From Devosia sp. Root685 (GTDB lineage: Bacteria; Pseudomonadota; Alphaproteobacteria; Rhizobiales; Devosiaceae), in contig NZ_LMHK01000005.1 in NCBI RefSeq assembly GCF_001427875.1, forward strand, positions 176,058 through 240,057: 64,000 nt of DNA, written 5' to 3'. The notes under the pieces were generated by a model that was not told the origin of the DNA, ran no database searches, and saw only the letters and a list, made by a program, of their open reading frames with translations. A program made the position numbers and the translations under genes. Within the stretch, counting starts at the first letter, position 1, and each line of letters opens with the position of its first letter. This document shows positions 27,669-37,056 of the stretch, piece after piece.

Positions 27669-28715
27669 ATGAAATATCGCTACCTTGGACGCTCGGGGCT
27701 CCTGGTTTCGAGGCTTTGCCTCGGCACCATGACCTTCGGGAATGCGCAGTGGGGCTGTGACGAGGAGGGGGCCAGCGCCATCGTACGTCAGTTTGTTGAC
27801 GGCGGGGGCAATTTTATCGACACGGCCGATGGCTATAGCGGCGGCGAAGCCGAGCGCATTCTGGGTGTGGCGATCCGGGACTTCGATCGCGACAACCTTG
27901 TGATTGCAACGAAGTGCTGGTTCCCAACCGGTCCGGCGGTCACCGCCCGGGGCCTGTCACGCAAGCACATCATTACGGCCTGTGAGCGGAGCCTCAAGCG
28001 GCTTGGGGTCGATCATATCGACCTCTATCAGTTCCATGGGCCCGATCCCTATACGCCGATCGAAGAAAGCCTGCGCGCCGCTGACGATCTCGTACGGGCC
28101 GGTAAGGTGCGCTATATCGGCTGCTCGAACTTTTATGGCTGGCAAATCGCCAAGGCCAATGTGCTGGCAGAAGCCAAGGGTTTGGCGTCGCCGATCTCGG
28201 CGCAGCATCTTTATAATCTTATCCGCCGGGACATAGAGCGCGAAATCCTCCCCGCAGCGGCCGATGCCGGTGTCGGCATGATCTGCTGGAGCCCGCTGGC
28301 GGCCGGCATGCTGTCGGGCAAATATCGAAACCAGGGCGCGCCGGATGCGCAATCGCGAATGGGCATCCAGGCGGCTGTCACCATGCCCCGTTATTGGTTC
28401 GAGGATGCCCTCAAACTCATCGATCTGGTGGTCGAAATCGCCCAGCGGCTTGGTTACACGCCCAGCCAGGTGGCGCTCAGCTGGTTGTTCGGCGACCATC
28501 AGGTGACCGCCGCGATTATCGGCGCTCGCAATGCCGATCAGGTAAAGGAAAATCTCCTGGCCGGCGATATAGACCTGTCGGCCGAGATCCGGGAGGAACT
28601 CACGCAAGCACTCCCTCTAAACCATGGCTACCCCTTCGAATGGACCGATAACAACCTGCGGTCCACCTTCAAGAATGCCGAATTCGAGCCCCGCCATCGC
28701 GTGCGCCTGCCTTGA
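27669..28715 (+). CDS. aldo/keto reductase
   Basis: NADP(H)-dependent oxidoreductase of 348 residues with a TIM-barrel. The catalytic tetrad is visible as D and Y in FIDTADGYSGGEAE, K in VIATKCWF and H in YQFHGPDPYT. Cofactor residues lie in VALSWLFGDHQVTAAIIGAR. It is the last gene of the plus arm, 18 bases after the enolase-superfamily gene, so it probably oxidises the sugar before dehydration or reduces the final aldehyde or keto product. Confidence 0.9.
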   Translation: MKYRYLGRSGLLVSRLCLGTMTFGNAQWGCDEEGASAIVRQFVDGGGNFIDTADGYSGGEAERILGVAIRDFDRDNLVIATKCWFPTGPAVTARGLSRKHIITACERSLKRLGVDHIDLYQFHGPDPYTPIEESLRAADDLVRAGKVRYIGCSNFYGWQIAKANVLAEAKGLASPISAQHLYNLIRRDIEREILPAAADAGVGMICWSPLAAGMLSGKYRNQGAPDAQSRMGIQAAVTMPRYWFEDALKLIDLVVEIAQRLGYTPSQVALSWLFGDHQVTAAIIGARNADQVKENLLAGDIDLSAEIREELTQALPLNHGYPFEWTDNNLRSTFKNAEFEPRHRVRLP

Positions 28716-28778
28716 GCGTGTTGGCGCGCGCGCAATCTCAACCAAGTGAGCGTTGGGGTGGAAATCGCGTCAGTTGTC

Positions 28779-30062
28779 CTATTGCGCCGCGCTCTTTTTT
28801 GCACGGAGCAGAAGGGGAGAGCGGTAGAGTTGGTGCAGCACCAGCGCCGCCGCCCCACGCGACCAGAACACGTCGTCGCGGTCGTTGACGACGAATTCAA
28901 GGCGCCCCTGCATCGGGGCGCGCACATTGGCAAACAGCGCGGTTTTGGCGGGTTCCAGCCAATAATGCGACGAACGCATGTTGAGGCCCGAAAAAATGAT
29001 GCGGGCGGGATCGATGACGCCGCAGAGATTGGCGAGCGAGCGGCCAAGATAAGTGCCGACCTGAGCAAAGACGGTGCGCAGATGTTCATTGCCGGCATCG
29101 GCACGTTCGATAAGTTCGAGCACCTTGCGCTCGCGCGAGCGCGGATCCTCGCTGACCGGGCCGGCTACTTCTTCGCCTGCGGCCTGGAGGATGGCGCGGA
29201 AGCCGATATGGGCTTCAAGGCATCCATGCTGCCCGCACTCGCAAAGCGGCCCGCCTTCTTCGATCTTGGTATGGCTGAATTCCGACGCAAAGCCGTGCGC
29301 GCCGCGATAGACCTCGCCATTGATAAGAATGCCCATGCCCACGCCATGGCCGAGCGTGATGACGACGCAGGTATCCTGATCCTGCGCACTGCCAAAATTG
29401 CGTTCGGCGGTGGCGAGAGGGACAGTGTGGGTCTCGATCACTACCGGAATGTTGAGCCGCTGAGACAGCAGGTCCGCAAAAGGCACGGGAATGCGCGAAA
29501 AAGCGGGGCTCCAGTGGCAAATGCCGAGTTTGCTGTCGACCATACCGGGCACGCCGACACAGACTGCATTGATATCGGAGAGTTTTAGGTCGCAATCGGC
29601 CACGGTGCGCAAAATCGCATCCTCGACGACATCGGCCACGACTTCGGGCGCCTGGCGCGAGGAGCGGAAGGGCAAGGTGCTCGAATGGAGCACGTCGCAG
29701 ACGAAATCGGTGACTGACACGGTGATCTGGCTGAGGCCGAGACGCACACCCACGGCATAGGCGGCACGCGGATTGAGCGACAGGCGCACGCGCGGACGCC
29801 CGCGCACCGTGGCGCTATCGGCGGCCTCCTCGTCCTCGTGGACCTGGATGAGACCGTCATTGAGCAACTCGGCGGTGATTTCGGTGACGGTCGAGCGGGA
29901 GAGTTCGAGCGCCGCTGATATCTCGATGCGCGAAATCGGGCCCTCCTGGCGCAGGATATCGAGCACGAAGCCGATATTGTCGCTGCGCACGGAGTCAGGC
30001 TCGCGCGTCCGGTCGGCCAGTTCGCCGACGAGTTGCGGGCCTTTAGGTGGCCGGGTCCGCAT
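28779..30062 (-). CDS. ROK family transcriptional regulator
   Basis: A 427-residue NagC/XylR-type repressor. An N-terminal winged helix (SDNIGFVLDILRQEGPISRI, then SRSTVTEITAELL) precedes a ROK sugar-kinase-like domain with GVGMGILINGEVYRGAHGFA and the ROK zinc motif CECGQHGCLE. The start at 30062 is chosen because GGGAGGAG stands just before that ATG; the frame is open for another 67 codons upstream, but those codons read as non-coding. It is divergent from the CUT1 importer genes and probably represses them until a sugar binds the ROK domain. Confidence 0.9.
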   Translation of the reverse strand: MRTRPPKGPQLVGELADRTREPDSVRSDNIGFVLDILRQEGPISRIEISAALELSRSTVTEITAELLNDGLIQVHEDEEAADSATVRGRPRVRLSLNPRAAYAVGVRLGLSQITVSVTDFVCDVLHSSTLPFRSSRQAPEVVADVVEDAILRTVADCDLKLSDINAVCVGVPGMVDSKLGICHWSPAFSRIPVPFADLLSQRLNIPVVIETHTVPLATAERNFGSAQDQDTCVVITLGHGVGMGILINGEVYRGAHGFASEFSHTKIEEGGPLCECGQHGCLEAHIGFRAILQAAGEEVAGPVSEDPRSRERKVLELIERADAGNEHLRTVFAQVGTYLGRSLANLCGVIDPARIIFSGLNMRSSHYWLEPAKTALFANVRAPMQGRLEFVVNDRDDVFWSRGAAALVLHQLYRSPLLLRAKKSAAQ

Positions 30063-30601
30063 GCGCTCCTCCCTTGCGGCGGTTTGCTTCCGCCGTGCTG
30101 CATTGTCCAAGGTCATGTCCTGCTTCCGCATCGCATCGAATACGGAGCCGTGACCGCAAGCACAAGCATGGCGCCCGCCTGTTTGTCGAGCGTCCGTGTA
30201 GCGCACTGCACCGTTTGTCCGCCAAGCATGGCTTGTCCCCCAATTTCGTTGGCCCACCCACAACAGGCATGACGCCGCGATCCTACCGTTCGCGACAGCG
30301 AGCTTCCATAATTAATTTCGAAACCAATCGAAATTTGAAGCATGATGGCTCGTCGATCGCCTCCGCCAAAAAATGTTTTTAGGCATAACAAACATCAGAA
30401 AAACCATTATTAATCAAACTATTAAAAGGAAATTTCTCAATTTTTGGGGCACTCTTCGTGCGAAATGCTACCGCAAGTGCGCTTGACATTATCCATCCAT
30501 GGTCGTTCTTTAATTCGGCAAACGTCAAAAATATGCCAAAAGCTCCGACTTTGCCGAGGATCAGGATGGCGCCGCTGCAAAGTGCGCCTGGGAGGACGAT
30601 A
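30063..30601. promoter_or_regulatory. divergent regulatory region between ROK gene and importer operon
   Basis: A 539-base gap that holds no supported gene and becomes AT-rich from about 30300 to 30460, unlike the surroundings. Besides the palindrome at 30314-30335 it contains a TTGACA at 30483-30488 with TTTAAT about 20 bases further, a candidate promoter for the importer operon, and a small palindrome TTCGTGCGAA at 30455-30464. The binding-protein start has GGGAGG shortly before it. Confidence 0.45.
30314..30335. promoter_or_regulatory. ROK-type operator candidate
   Basis: Inverted repeat AATTTCG-N8-CGAAATT with perfect 7-bp arms in AT-rich sequence. NagC/Mlc-type repressors bind AT-rich palindromes of about this length. 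It lies between the ROK gene and the operon it probably controls. Confidence 0.45.
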
Positions 30602-31843
30602 ATGAGGACTGTTTATCTGGCCGGAGTTTCCGCGCTGGTGCTGGGTCTGGCTGGCAACCTGGCTGTAGCCGACGACTTCGAGGTCATTCACCACTATACG
30701 TCGCAGACCGAGGCGGAGGCGCTGAAGGTCATTGCCGACAAGTTCACCGAAGCCGGTGGCACCTGGGTCGACAATGCCGTCGCCGGCCCGCCGAATACCC
30801 GCCGCGTGTACACAACTCAGATGCAGGCTGGCCAGCCATCGCAGGCCTATTCAACGGTGACCAATCGCGACCATCTCGATTTCATCGACCAGGGCATGCT
30901 GACCGATATCGATGCGGCCGCCACCTCAGGCAACTGGCGCGAAAACATGCCGCAGCCGCTGGTCGATGCGATCTCGGGCCCTGACGGCAAGATCTACATC
31001 GCGCCGATGGCACTCTATACGCCCAATTTCGTCTTCTACAACAAGGGCGTGTTCGATTCCCTCGGCATCGCCGAGCCGGTCGGCTTTGGCGACGATTTCT
31101 TCGCCGCGCTCGATGCAGTCAAGGCAGACGGTCTCATTCCGCTCGCCTTCAGCGGCGATGCCTTCAACATCCGCTTCCCCTTCGAGGCGATCCTCCTTGA
31201 AAAGGGTGGGCCGGATGTCTGGGACCAGGTCTGGAACCAGCGCAGCGACGCGGCTATTCGCAGCGACGTCGTGCGCAGCGCCTTCGAAACGCTGGGCCGG
31301 CTGCGCGACTATACCGATGAGGGGAATATCGGCCGTGCCTGGAATCTTTCGGCCAATCTCGTCAGTTCGGGCGAGGCGGCAGTGCAAATCATGGGGTCGT
31401 GGGCTGATGGCGAATATCGCGCCGCGGGCCTCGTCGCCGGCACCGATTTCGGTTGCTTCATTCCTGGAGAGCGCGACTATGTGCAACTTCATAGCGACGT
31501 GATGGTCTTCCCCAAGCAACCGGGCAGCGACGGTCCGACGGAAGATCAACTGAAACTCGCCTCCATCATCGGCGATCCGGCGGTCGAGACACTTTATGTC
31601 GCGCCGCGTGGTGCTCTGCCGGTGCGCCGCGATGCGGCCCTGCCGGACAATGCTGATGCGTGCCTCAAGATCGGCTACGACGCCTTCAATGCCGATGGCA
31701 ATCTCGTGCCCAATCCGCGCTCACTGATTACCCAGCAGCAGGACGGCGAATATCGCGACATCGTCAACGAGTTCTGGGCCAATCCCGAGATGAGCGTCGA
31801 CGAAGTCATCGATGGCTTCGCCTACGCGCTCGGCGCCTCCTGA
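30602..31843 (+). CDS. CUT1-type periplasmic sugar-binding protein
   Basis: Family 1 extracellular solute-binding protein, 413 residues from the ATG at 30602. That start has GGGAGG nearby and begins a clean signal peptide (MRTVYLAGVSALVLGLAGNL, cleavage after AVA before DDF). The mature part has IHHYTSQTEAEALKVIADKF, typical of the class, and IYIAPMALYTPNFVFYNKGV. It is the first gene of the importer operon. Two stem-loops follow the stop codon, which may favour a high level of binding protein over the permeases. Confidence 0.93.
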   Translation: MRTVYLAGVSALVLGLAGNLAVADDFEVIHHYTSQTEAEALKVIADKFTEAGGTWVDNAVAGPPNTRRVYTTQMQAGQPSQAYSTVTNRDHLDFIDQGMLTDIDAAATSGNWRENMPQPLVDAISGPDGKIYIAPMALYTPNFVFYNKGVFDSLGIAEPVGFGDDFFAALDAVKADGLIPLAFSGDAFNIRFPFEAILLEKGGPDVWDQVWNQRSDAAIRSDVVRSAFETLGRLRDYTDEGNIGRAWNLSANLVSSGEAAVQIMGSWADGEYRAAGLVAGTDFGCFIPGERDYVQLHSDVMVFPKQPGSDGPTEDQLKLASIIGDPAVETLYVAPRGALPVRRDAALPDNADACLKIGYDAFNADGNLVPNPRSLITQQQDGEYRDIVNEFWANPEMSVDEVIDGFAYALGAS

Positions 31844-31852
31844 ATACTGCCC

Positions 31853-31904
31853 GCCGGACTGCGGTCCGGCGCCTCCCAAGGGGCGCGGTTGTCCGCCGCG
31901 CCCC
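31853..31904 (+). promoter_or_regulatory. two stem-loops between binding-protein and permease genes
   Basis: GCCGGAC-TGCG-GTCCGGC (31853-31870) and GGGGCGCGG-N7-CCGCGCCCC (31880-31904), both perfect. No T-run follows, so they look like mRNA-stabilising or partial-termination structures and not a full terminator. Confidence 0.6.
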
Positions 31905-31929
31905 GCTTGCCATGGCCTCAGGGATCTCA

Positions 31930-32811
31930 ATGAAAAATCTGTCCGCCAAGATCGCGCTGGCGCCGACGGCTCTTGTAGCCCTCGTCGTCTTCGTCGGTTG
32001 CATCGCCTGGACCGTGGGCCTGTCGTTCACCGGCTCCAGATCCATTCCCGAATTCAGCTTTGTCGGCTTCGAGCAATATGTGGCCCTGTTCGGCTCGCCG
32101 CGCTGGCTCGTCTCGTTGCGCAACATGGCCATCTTGGGCATCGGCTTCGTCGGCGGGTGCCTCGTGCTCGGCTACCTGCTGGCGATCTTCATCGACCAGA
32201 AAGTCCGCGCTGAATCAACGCTGCGCACCATCTTTTTGTACCCCTATGCGCTCTCTTATATCGTCACCGGCTTTGCCTGGCAGTGGTTCCTCAATCCCCA
32301 GCTTGGCCTGCAAAAATTCATGCAGGATCTAGGCTGGACGGATTTTACCTTCCGCCTGTTGATCGACCGGAACCTCGCCATCTACACCATCGTCGCGGCG
32401 GCCATCTGGCACGGGGCGGGATTGGTGATGGCACTGGTTCTCGCGGGCCTTCGCGGCATCGATGAGGACATCTGGAAGGCAATCAATATCGAAGGCATAC
32501 CCAAGTGGCGGGCCTATCTCTCGATCATCCTGCCGATGCTGGGGCCGTCCTTTGCCACCTGCATCCTGCTGCTGGCCTTCGGTGTCATCCGCAATTACGA
32601 CCTCGTCGTCGCCATGACTGGCGGCGGGCCGGGTAGCGCCACCGAAGTGCCGGCCAAGTTCGTCATGGACTACCTCTTCGAACGCCAGAATGTCGGGCTC
32701 GCCAGCGCTGGCGCCACCATTCTCATTCTCACTGTCGTCGCCGTAGCCGCGCCCATCTGGTACGCGCGCCATTGGCAGACCCGTCGCGCCGCCAGCGCGT
32801 CGAAAGGGTGA
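31930..32811 (+). CDS. CUT1 sugar ABC importer permease (MalF-like)
   Basis: Inner-membrane permease of 293 residues starting MKNLSAKIALAPTALVALVV, with AGGGA six bases before the ATG; an in-frame ATG at 31912 is possible. It has about six helices and the EAA loop WKAINIEGIPKWRAYLSIIL near residues 183-202, in which the first residues are less conserved than usual. The pairing partner is the next gene. Confidence 0.92.
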   Translation: MKNLSAKIALAPTALVALVVFVGCIAWTVGLSFTGSRSIPEFSFVGFEQYVALFGSPRWLVSLRNMAILGIGFVGGCLVLGYLLAIFIDQKVRAESTLRTIFLYPYALSYIVTGFAWQWFLNPQLGLQKFMQDLGWTDFTFRLLIDRNLAIYTIVAAAIWHGAGLVMALVLAGLRGIDEDIWKAINIEGIPKWRAYLSIILPMLGPSFATCILLLAFGVIRNYDLVVAMTGGGPGSATEVPAKFVMDYLFERQNVGLASAGATILILTVVAVAAPIWYARHWQTRRAASASKG

Positions 32812-32816
32812 AACCC

Positions 32817-33728
32817 ATGTCCGAGCAAGTTCTCCCCCTCGCTGCATCCACTGCCCATCACGATGGGCCACGCCCCGCCACCTTTAGCTGGGAGCGCGCT
32901 GGTATCTACGCCTTCCTGCTGGTAGCCTCGCTGTTCTTCCTCCTGCCGATCTACACCATGGTGTCTACATCGCTCAAAACCATGGCCGAGGTCCGCGCCA
33001 CTAATGTGCTGATGCCGCCCCTCGCGCCAACAATCGAAGCCTGGGGCGCTGCCTGGAACCAGGCCTGCACCGGCCTTGATTGCGACGGCGTGCAGGTCGG
33101 CTTCCTCAATTCCCTCAAGATCGTCGTGCCCGTCGTCGTGCTCTCGATCCTTGTCGGCGCCCTCAACGGCTACGTCCTGTCCTTCTGGCGCTTCCGCGGT
33201 GCCAATCTGGTCTTCACCGTCTTGATGTTCGGCGCCTTCATCCCCCTCCAGATGGTGCTCTACCCGTTGGTGCGCCTCTGGTCCTCGCTCGGCCTCTATG
33301 GCTCACTGCCGGGCCTTATCGCGGTTCACGTCATCTTTGGCCTGCCGGTCGTGACGCTGATGTATCGCAATTTTTATGCGGGGCTGCCGATCGAAATTTT
33401 CAAGGCGGCGCGCGTCGATGGGGCCGGCTTCTGGCGTATCTTCTGGTCGATCTTTGTGCCCATGTCGGCACCGATCACCATCGTCGTCGTCATCTGGCAA
33501 ACCACCGGCGCCTGGAACGACTACATCCTCGGCCTGACCTTTGGCGGCCGGGAGAATGCGCCGATGACTGTGCAGCTCAACAACATCATCGCCTCGCAGA
33601 CCGGCGAGCGGCAGTTCAACGTCGAAATGGCGGCAACCATGCTGACCGCCATGGTGCCGCTGCTCGTCTACATGGTTTCCGGTCGCTGGTTCGTACGCGG
33701 CATCACAGCCGGCGCCGTCAAGGGATAG
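32817..33728 (+). CDS. CUT1 sugar ABC importer permease (MalG-like)
   Basis: Inner-membrane permease of 303 residues. A cytoplasmic N-terminus is followed by the helix YAFLLVASLFFLLPIYTMV; the EAA loop is FKAARVDGAGFWRIFWSIFV and the C-terminus WFVRGITAGAVKG is typical. The insertion NQACTGLDCDGVQVGF (periplasmic loop) with two cysteines is a feature of the glucose/mannitol-type MalG group as I remember it. Confidence 0.93.
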   Translation: MSEQVLPLAASTAHHDGPRPATFSWERAGIYAFLLVASLFFLLPIYTMVSTSLKTMAEVRATNVLMPPLAPTIEAWGAAWNQACTGLDCDGVQVGFLNSLKIVVPVVVLSILVGALNGYVLSFWRFRGANLVFTVLMFGAFIPLQMVLYPLVRLWSSLGLYGSLPGLIAVHVIFGLPVVTLMYRNFYAGLPIEIFKAARVDGAGFWRIFWSIFVPMSAPITIVVVIWQTTGAWNDYILGLTFGGRENAPMTVQLNNIIASQTGERQFNVEMAATMLTAMVPLLVYMVSGRWFVRGITAGAVKG

Positions 33729-33732
33729 CAAA

Positions 33733-34821
33733 ATGGCAGAAGTCGAAGCACGCAATCTTTCCATCCGCTATGGCGAATTCACCGCGCTCGAAAAGCTCGA
33801 CCTGACAGTGCCGCACGGCCAGTTCCTGGTGCTGCTGGGTCCCTCGGGCTGCGGAAAGTCGACCCTCCTCAATTCCATCGCCGGCCTGCAGCCCATCACC
33901 AGCGGCCAGATATGGATTGGGGGCAAGAACGTCACCTGGGCCGAACCCAAGGACCGCGGCATCGCCATGGTCTTCCAGAGCTACGCGCTCTACCCCAAGA
34001 TGACCGTGCGTCAAAACCTCTCCTTCGGCCTCAAGGTCGCCGGGGTGAAGGCCGCCGAAATCGCTCAGCGCGTGCAGCGCGCCGCCGAGACGCTGCAGCT
34101 CCACACCATGCTCGATCGCCGCCCCGCCGAGCTCTCCGGCGGCCAGCGCCAACGCGTCGCCATCGGCCGCGTGCTGGTGCGTGAGGCCGAGGTATATCTC
34201 TATGATGAGCCGCTCTCCAATCTCGATGCGCAATTGCGCGTCGAGCTGCGCCGCGAGATCAAGCGGCTGCATCGTCACCTCGGTAGCACCTCCATCTATG
34301 TCACGCATGACCAGGTCGAGGCGCTGACCCTGGCCGACATGATCGCGGTGATGAACAAGGGCCGGATCGAACAACTCGGCAGTCCCGAGGAAATCTACGA
34401 GCGCCCGGCAACCCGCTACGTCGCGGCCTTCATCGGCTCGCCAGCGATGAATTTCATCGACGGAGACATCGCCATCGAAGCCGGCAAACCGGTGTTCAAA
34501 TGGGGCCAGGCCAGCATTCCTCTCGACCGCTACGGGTTTGCCGCTGGCGCCACGCCCGGCAAGGCAACGCTGGGCGTCCGGCCCGAGCATATCGCCCATG
34601 GTGAGCATGCCGGCGGGCAGGACTTTCTCGTCGAGACCACAATCGATCTGCTCGAACCCATGGGCTCCGACACGCTGGTCTGGTGCCGCACCAAAGAGGG
34701 CCAACAGATCGGCCTCCGCGTGCCCACCGAACTGCGCCCGCGCGAGGGCGACGCCATGCCGCTCGGCATTTCCGTGTCTTCGGCATCGCTGTTCGATACG
34801 GCGAGCGGACTTCGACTTTAA
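33733..34821 (+). CDS. CUT1 sugar ABC importer ATPase (MalK/UgpC-like)
   Basis: A 362-residue ATPase with Walker A GPSGCGKSTLL, MVFQSYALYP, signature LSGGQRQRVAIGRVL, Walker B VYLYDEPLSNLD and YVTHDQ. The C-terminal domain has GVRPEH, as in MalK. It starts 4 bases after the MalG-like gene and completes the importer. The two importers of the window (18411-22897 and 30602-34821) are not closely similar, so they were not made by a recent duplication. Confidence 0.94.
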   Translation: MAEVEARNLSIRYGEFTALEKLDLTVPHGQFLVLLGPSGCGKSTLLNSIAGLQPITSGQIWIGGKNVTWAEPKDRGIAMVFQSYALYPKMTVRQNLSFGLKVAGVKAAEIAQRVQRAAETLQLHTMLDRRPAELSGGQRQRVAIGRVLVREAEVYLYDEPLSNLDAQLRVELRREIKRLHRHLGSTSIYVTHDQVEALTLADMIAVMNKGRIEQLGSPEEIYERPATRYVAAFIGSPAMNFIDGDIAIEAGKPVFKWGQASIPLDRYGFAAGATPGKATLGVRPEHIAHGEHAGGQDFLVETTIDLLEPMGSDTLVWCRTKEGQQIGLRVPTELRPREGDAMPLGISVSSASLFDTASGLRL

Positions 34822-34832
34822 GGGAGGAAAGA

Positions 34833-35756
34833 ATGGCAAAAGCCAATATCGAACGCGGTCGCTGGCCGGGGCGGAAAGACCTGCAGCCGGGCCAGATCAC
34901 GCGCATATCCGTTGTAAACAAGGACACGGGCGCCACGCGCACCGTCATCGATCTGCCGACGCTCTACGAAGCGCCCAATTGGACCTCGGACGGCAAGTGG
35001 CTGGTCATCAATGGCGGCGGAAAACTCTACCGGCTGGCGGCCGACGGCTCGACCGGCCTGATCGATATCCCGACCGGCGATGTCACTGGCATCAACAACG
35101 ATCACATTCTCTCGCCCGACAATTCCGAGATCTATTTCAGCGCCCTCGGAAAACTCTATCGCATCCCCTTCGATGGCGGCGTACCCCGCCAGATCTCCAA
35201 CGACTATCCCGAAGAGCGCGGGTACAGCTATTGGCTCCACGGCGTCTCGCCCGACAACCAGACGCTGGTCTACACCGCCGTCGAACGCGTCGGCGAAGTG
35301 GTCCGCGGCAAGCTCTCCATCGCTACCATCCCCCTCGCGGGCGGGCCGGACACCTATCTCGTCCATCGCCCGGAAAAGTCGGATGGCCCGGAATATTCGC
35401 GCGACGGGCAGTGGGTCTATTTCAATTCCGAACTCGCCGCCAAGCGTCCGGGCCACGCCAATATCTTCCGCATGCGCACCGACGGCAGCGGCATCGAGCA
35501 GGTGACCTTCGACGATCGCGTCAACTGGTTCCCCCACTTCTCGCCCGATGGCAAATGGATGGCCTATATCAGCTACGAAACCGGCACGATCACGCATCCC
35601 GCCGACCTCGATGTGCAACTCCGCGTCATGCCCACCGAAGGCGGCGAAGCACGCGTCGTGGTGGAATTGTTCGGCGGGCAGGGCACCTTCAACGTCAATT
35701 CCTGGGCCCCCGACAACGTGCACTTCGCCTATGCGGAATACCCGTTCCCGGACTGA
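34833..35756 (+). CDS. TolB/PD40-like beta-propeller protein, cytoplasmic
   Basis: A 307-residue protein made of WD40-like PD40 repeats: APNWTSDGKWLVINGGGKLY, ILSPDNSEIYFSALGKLYRI, GPEYSRDGQWVYFNSELAAK and FPHFSPDGKWMAYISYE. No signal peptide or membrane helix is seen, so it should stay in the cytoplasm, unlike true TolB. It starts 11 bases after the ATPase gene with GGGAGG upstream. Cytoplasmic propellers of this kind include oligogalacturonide lyase, which binds a metal through histidines; this protein has histidines in SYWLHGVSP, YLVHRPEKS, WFPHFSPD and ITHPADL that could serve. A sugar-cleaving or sugar-sensing role is an inference. Confidence 0.7.
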   Translation: MAKANIERGRWPGRKDLQPGQITRISVVNKDTGATRTVIDLPTLYEAPNWTSDGKWLVINGGGKLYRLAADGSTGLIDIPTGDVTGINNDHILSPDNSEIYFSALGKLYRIPFDGGVPRQISNDYPEERGYSYWLHGVSPDNQTLVYTAVERVGEVVRGKLSIATIPLAGGPDTYLVHRPEKSDGPEYSRDGQWVYFNSELAAKRPGHANIFRMRTDGSGIEQVTFDDRVNWFPHFSPDGKWMAYISYETGTITHPADLDVQLRVMPTEGGEARVVVELFGGQGTFNVNSWAPDNVHFAYAEYPFPD

Positions 35757-35783
35757 TCCCAACCGGTCCAACCAAAGAACCGC

Positions 35784-35809
35784 GGCGCCGAGAGGCGTCA
35801 CAGTTTTTT
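35784..35809 (+). terminator. weak intrinsic terminator after the propeller gene
   Basis: A short stem GCGCC-GAGA-GGCGT is followed within a few bases by TTTTTT. It lies between convergent genes and would end the importer operon. Confidence 0.4.
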
Positions 35810-35814
35810 GTATT

Positions 35815-36825
35815 CTAGAGTTCCGCCCACGCTCCCTTGGCTTCTGCCGAAGCCACGATCGCATCGAGCGTGCGTGCATTACGCAGCGCATTGGCGAGCG
35901 TCACGCGCGGCTGGTCGCCTGCGCGAATGTGGCGCGACACATCATCCATCTGCAACCCATATTGCTCGACGCTGGGAAAGACCTGCTCCACCGGATCGGC
36001 ATTGCCATCGCCGACAAGCGCCGCAAGCACTTTCGCGCCAGTCGGCGGCGTGTGGATGGGCGTCATGATCTCAAGACTTCCCGCACTGCCCAGCACATGA
36101 ATGCGCCGACCACGTCGCAGCACATTGGAGACGATGACATCGGCATATCGCCCACCGAAATCGAGACTGGCCTTGATGAAGGTTTCCAGCCCGGTCACCG
36201 GATCGCGCTCGATGAGAGCGGAAACGCGCAGTGGATCGGCGTTGAAGATCGTTCGCACCAGATGGACGGAATAGCAGCCGATATCGAGCAACAGACTACG
36301 GTCCCCAGCCAGCGTCCCGCGCGCCGGATCGACCGCAGGCGGCGGCAATTGCAGTGCCGTGAATGCCGTCACCTGCTTGACCGTGCCGAGCGCTCCGTCG
36401 GCAATCTGCGCCCGGATCCACTCCCATTGCGGCTGGTAGCGCACCATAAAACCTTCGGTGATCATCAGGCTTTTCGCCCGCGGATGGGCGGCAATCTCGG
36501 CCACTTCCCCGGCATTGAGCGCCATCGGCTTTTCGCACAACACATGCTTCCCGGCATTGAGCGCTGCGAGAATTGCTCCCTTATGCAGTGCGTGGGGCAG
36601 GGCGATATAGATCGCCTCGATGTCGGGATCGGCCAACATGTCATCGAGTGAGTCATACGCCTTGCCGATACCGTGCGTAGCGGCGAAGGCCTTGGCCGAT
36701 TCCAGCGAACGTGAGGAAACCGCCGCAGCTTTTGAGATCGCGGAGTTCGCGATCTGCGATGCCATGCTGCCCGAAATGCTGCCCGTGCCGGCAAAGCCCC
36801 ATTGAACGGGACGAATAGTACTCAC
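35815..36825 (-). CDS. Gfo/Idh/MocA family oxidoreductase
   Basis: NAD(P)-dependent sugar or cyclitol dehydrogenase of 336 residues. The start is a GTG at 36825 with AGGAGA eight bases before it, which gives VSTIRPVQWGFAGTGSISGS; the open frame upstream reads as non-coding. The nucleotide fold shows GFAGTGSIS and the family EKP motif HVLCEKPMALN. The catalytic region DIGCYSVHLVRTIF has the usual D-x-G-x-Y/H pattern. It is convergent with the propeller gene and belongs functionally with the ROK-controlled locus. Confidence 0.88.
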   Translation of the reverse strand: MSTIRPVQWGFAGTGSISGSMASQIANSAISKAAAVSSRSLESAKAFAATHGIGKAYDSLDDMLADPDIEAIYIALPHALHKGAILAALNAGKHVLCEKPMALNAGEVAEIAAHPRAKSLMITEGFMVRYQPQWEWIRAQIADGALGTVKQVTAFTALQLPPPAVDPARGTLAGDRSLLLDIGCYSVHLVRTIFNADPLRVSALIERDPVTGLETFIKASLDFGGRYADVIVSNVLRRGRRIHVLGSAGSLEIMTPIHTPPTGAKVLAALVGDGNADPVEQVFPSVEQYGLQMDDVSRHIRAGDQPRVTLANALRNARTLDAIVASAEAKGAWAEL

Positions 36826-37056
36826 GCGATATCTCCTCCGAGAAATTTTGTTCGGAATGCGTTCGATATCCGATCGAGTGGATTTGCGGAAAACCGGCGC
36901 ATACTCAGCATTTGTCGCTGACTTTGGCCAGTTTGGAAAAGCCTGCGCCAAACGGCAAGTTGTATTTAATCCGGAAAGAGAAAAAATGTTTGCCAAGCCA
37001 CTGGGTGCTGCCTATGGTCGGCTACAGAACCGCCGCAGAGCGGCCAAGAGGATGAA

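Noticed and set aside
30381..30393. GGCATAACAAAC resembling half of the 21-bp operator
   Set aside because: Only the GCATAACAAA half is present; the other arm does not match, and the position is in the ROK-controlled region.
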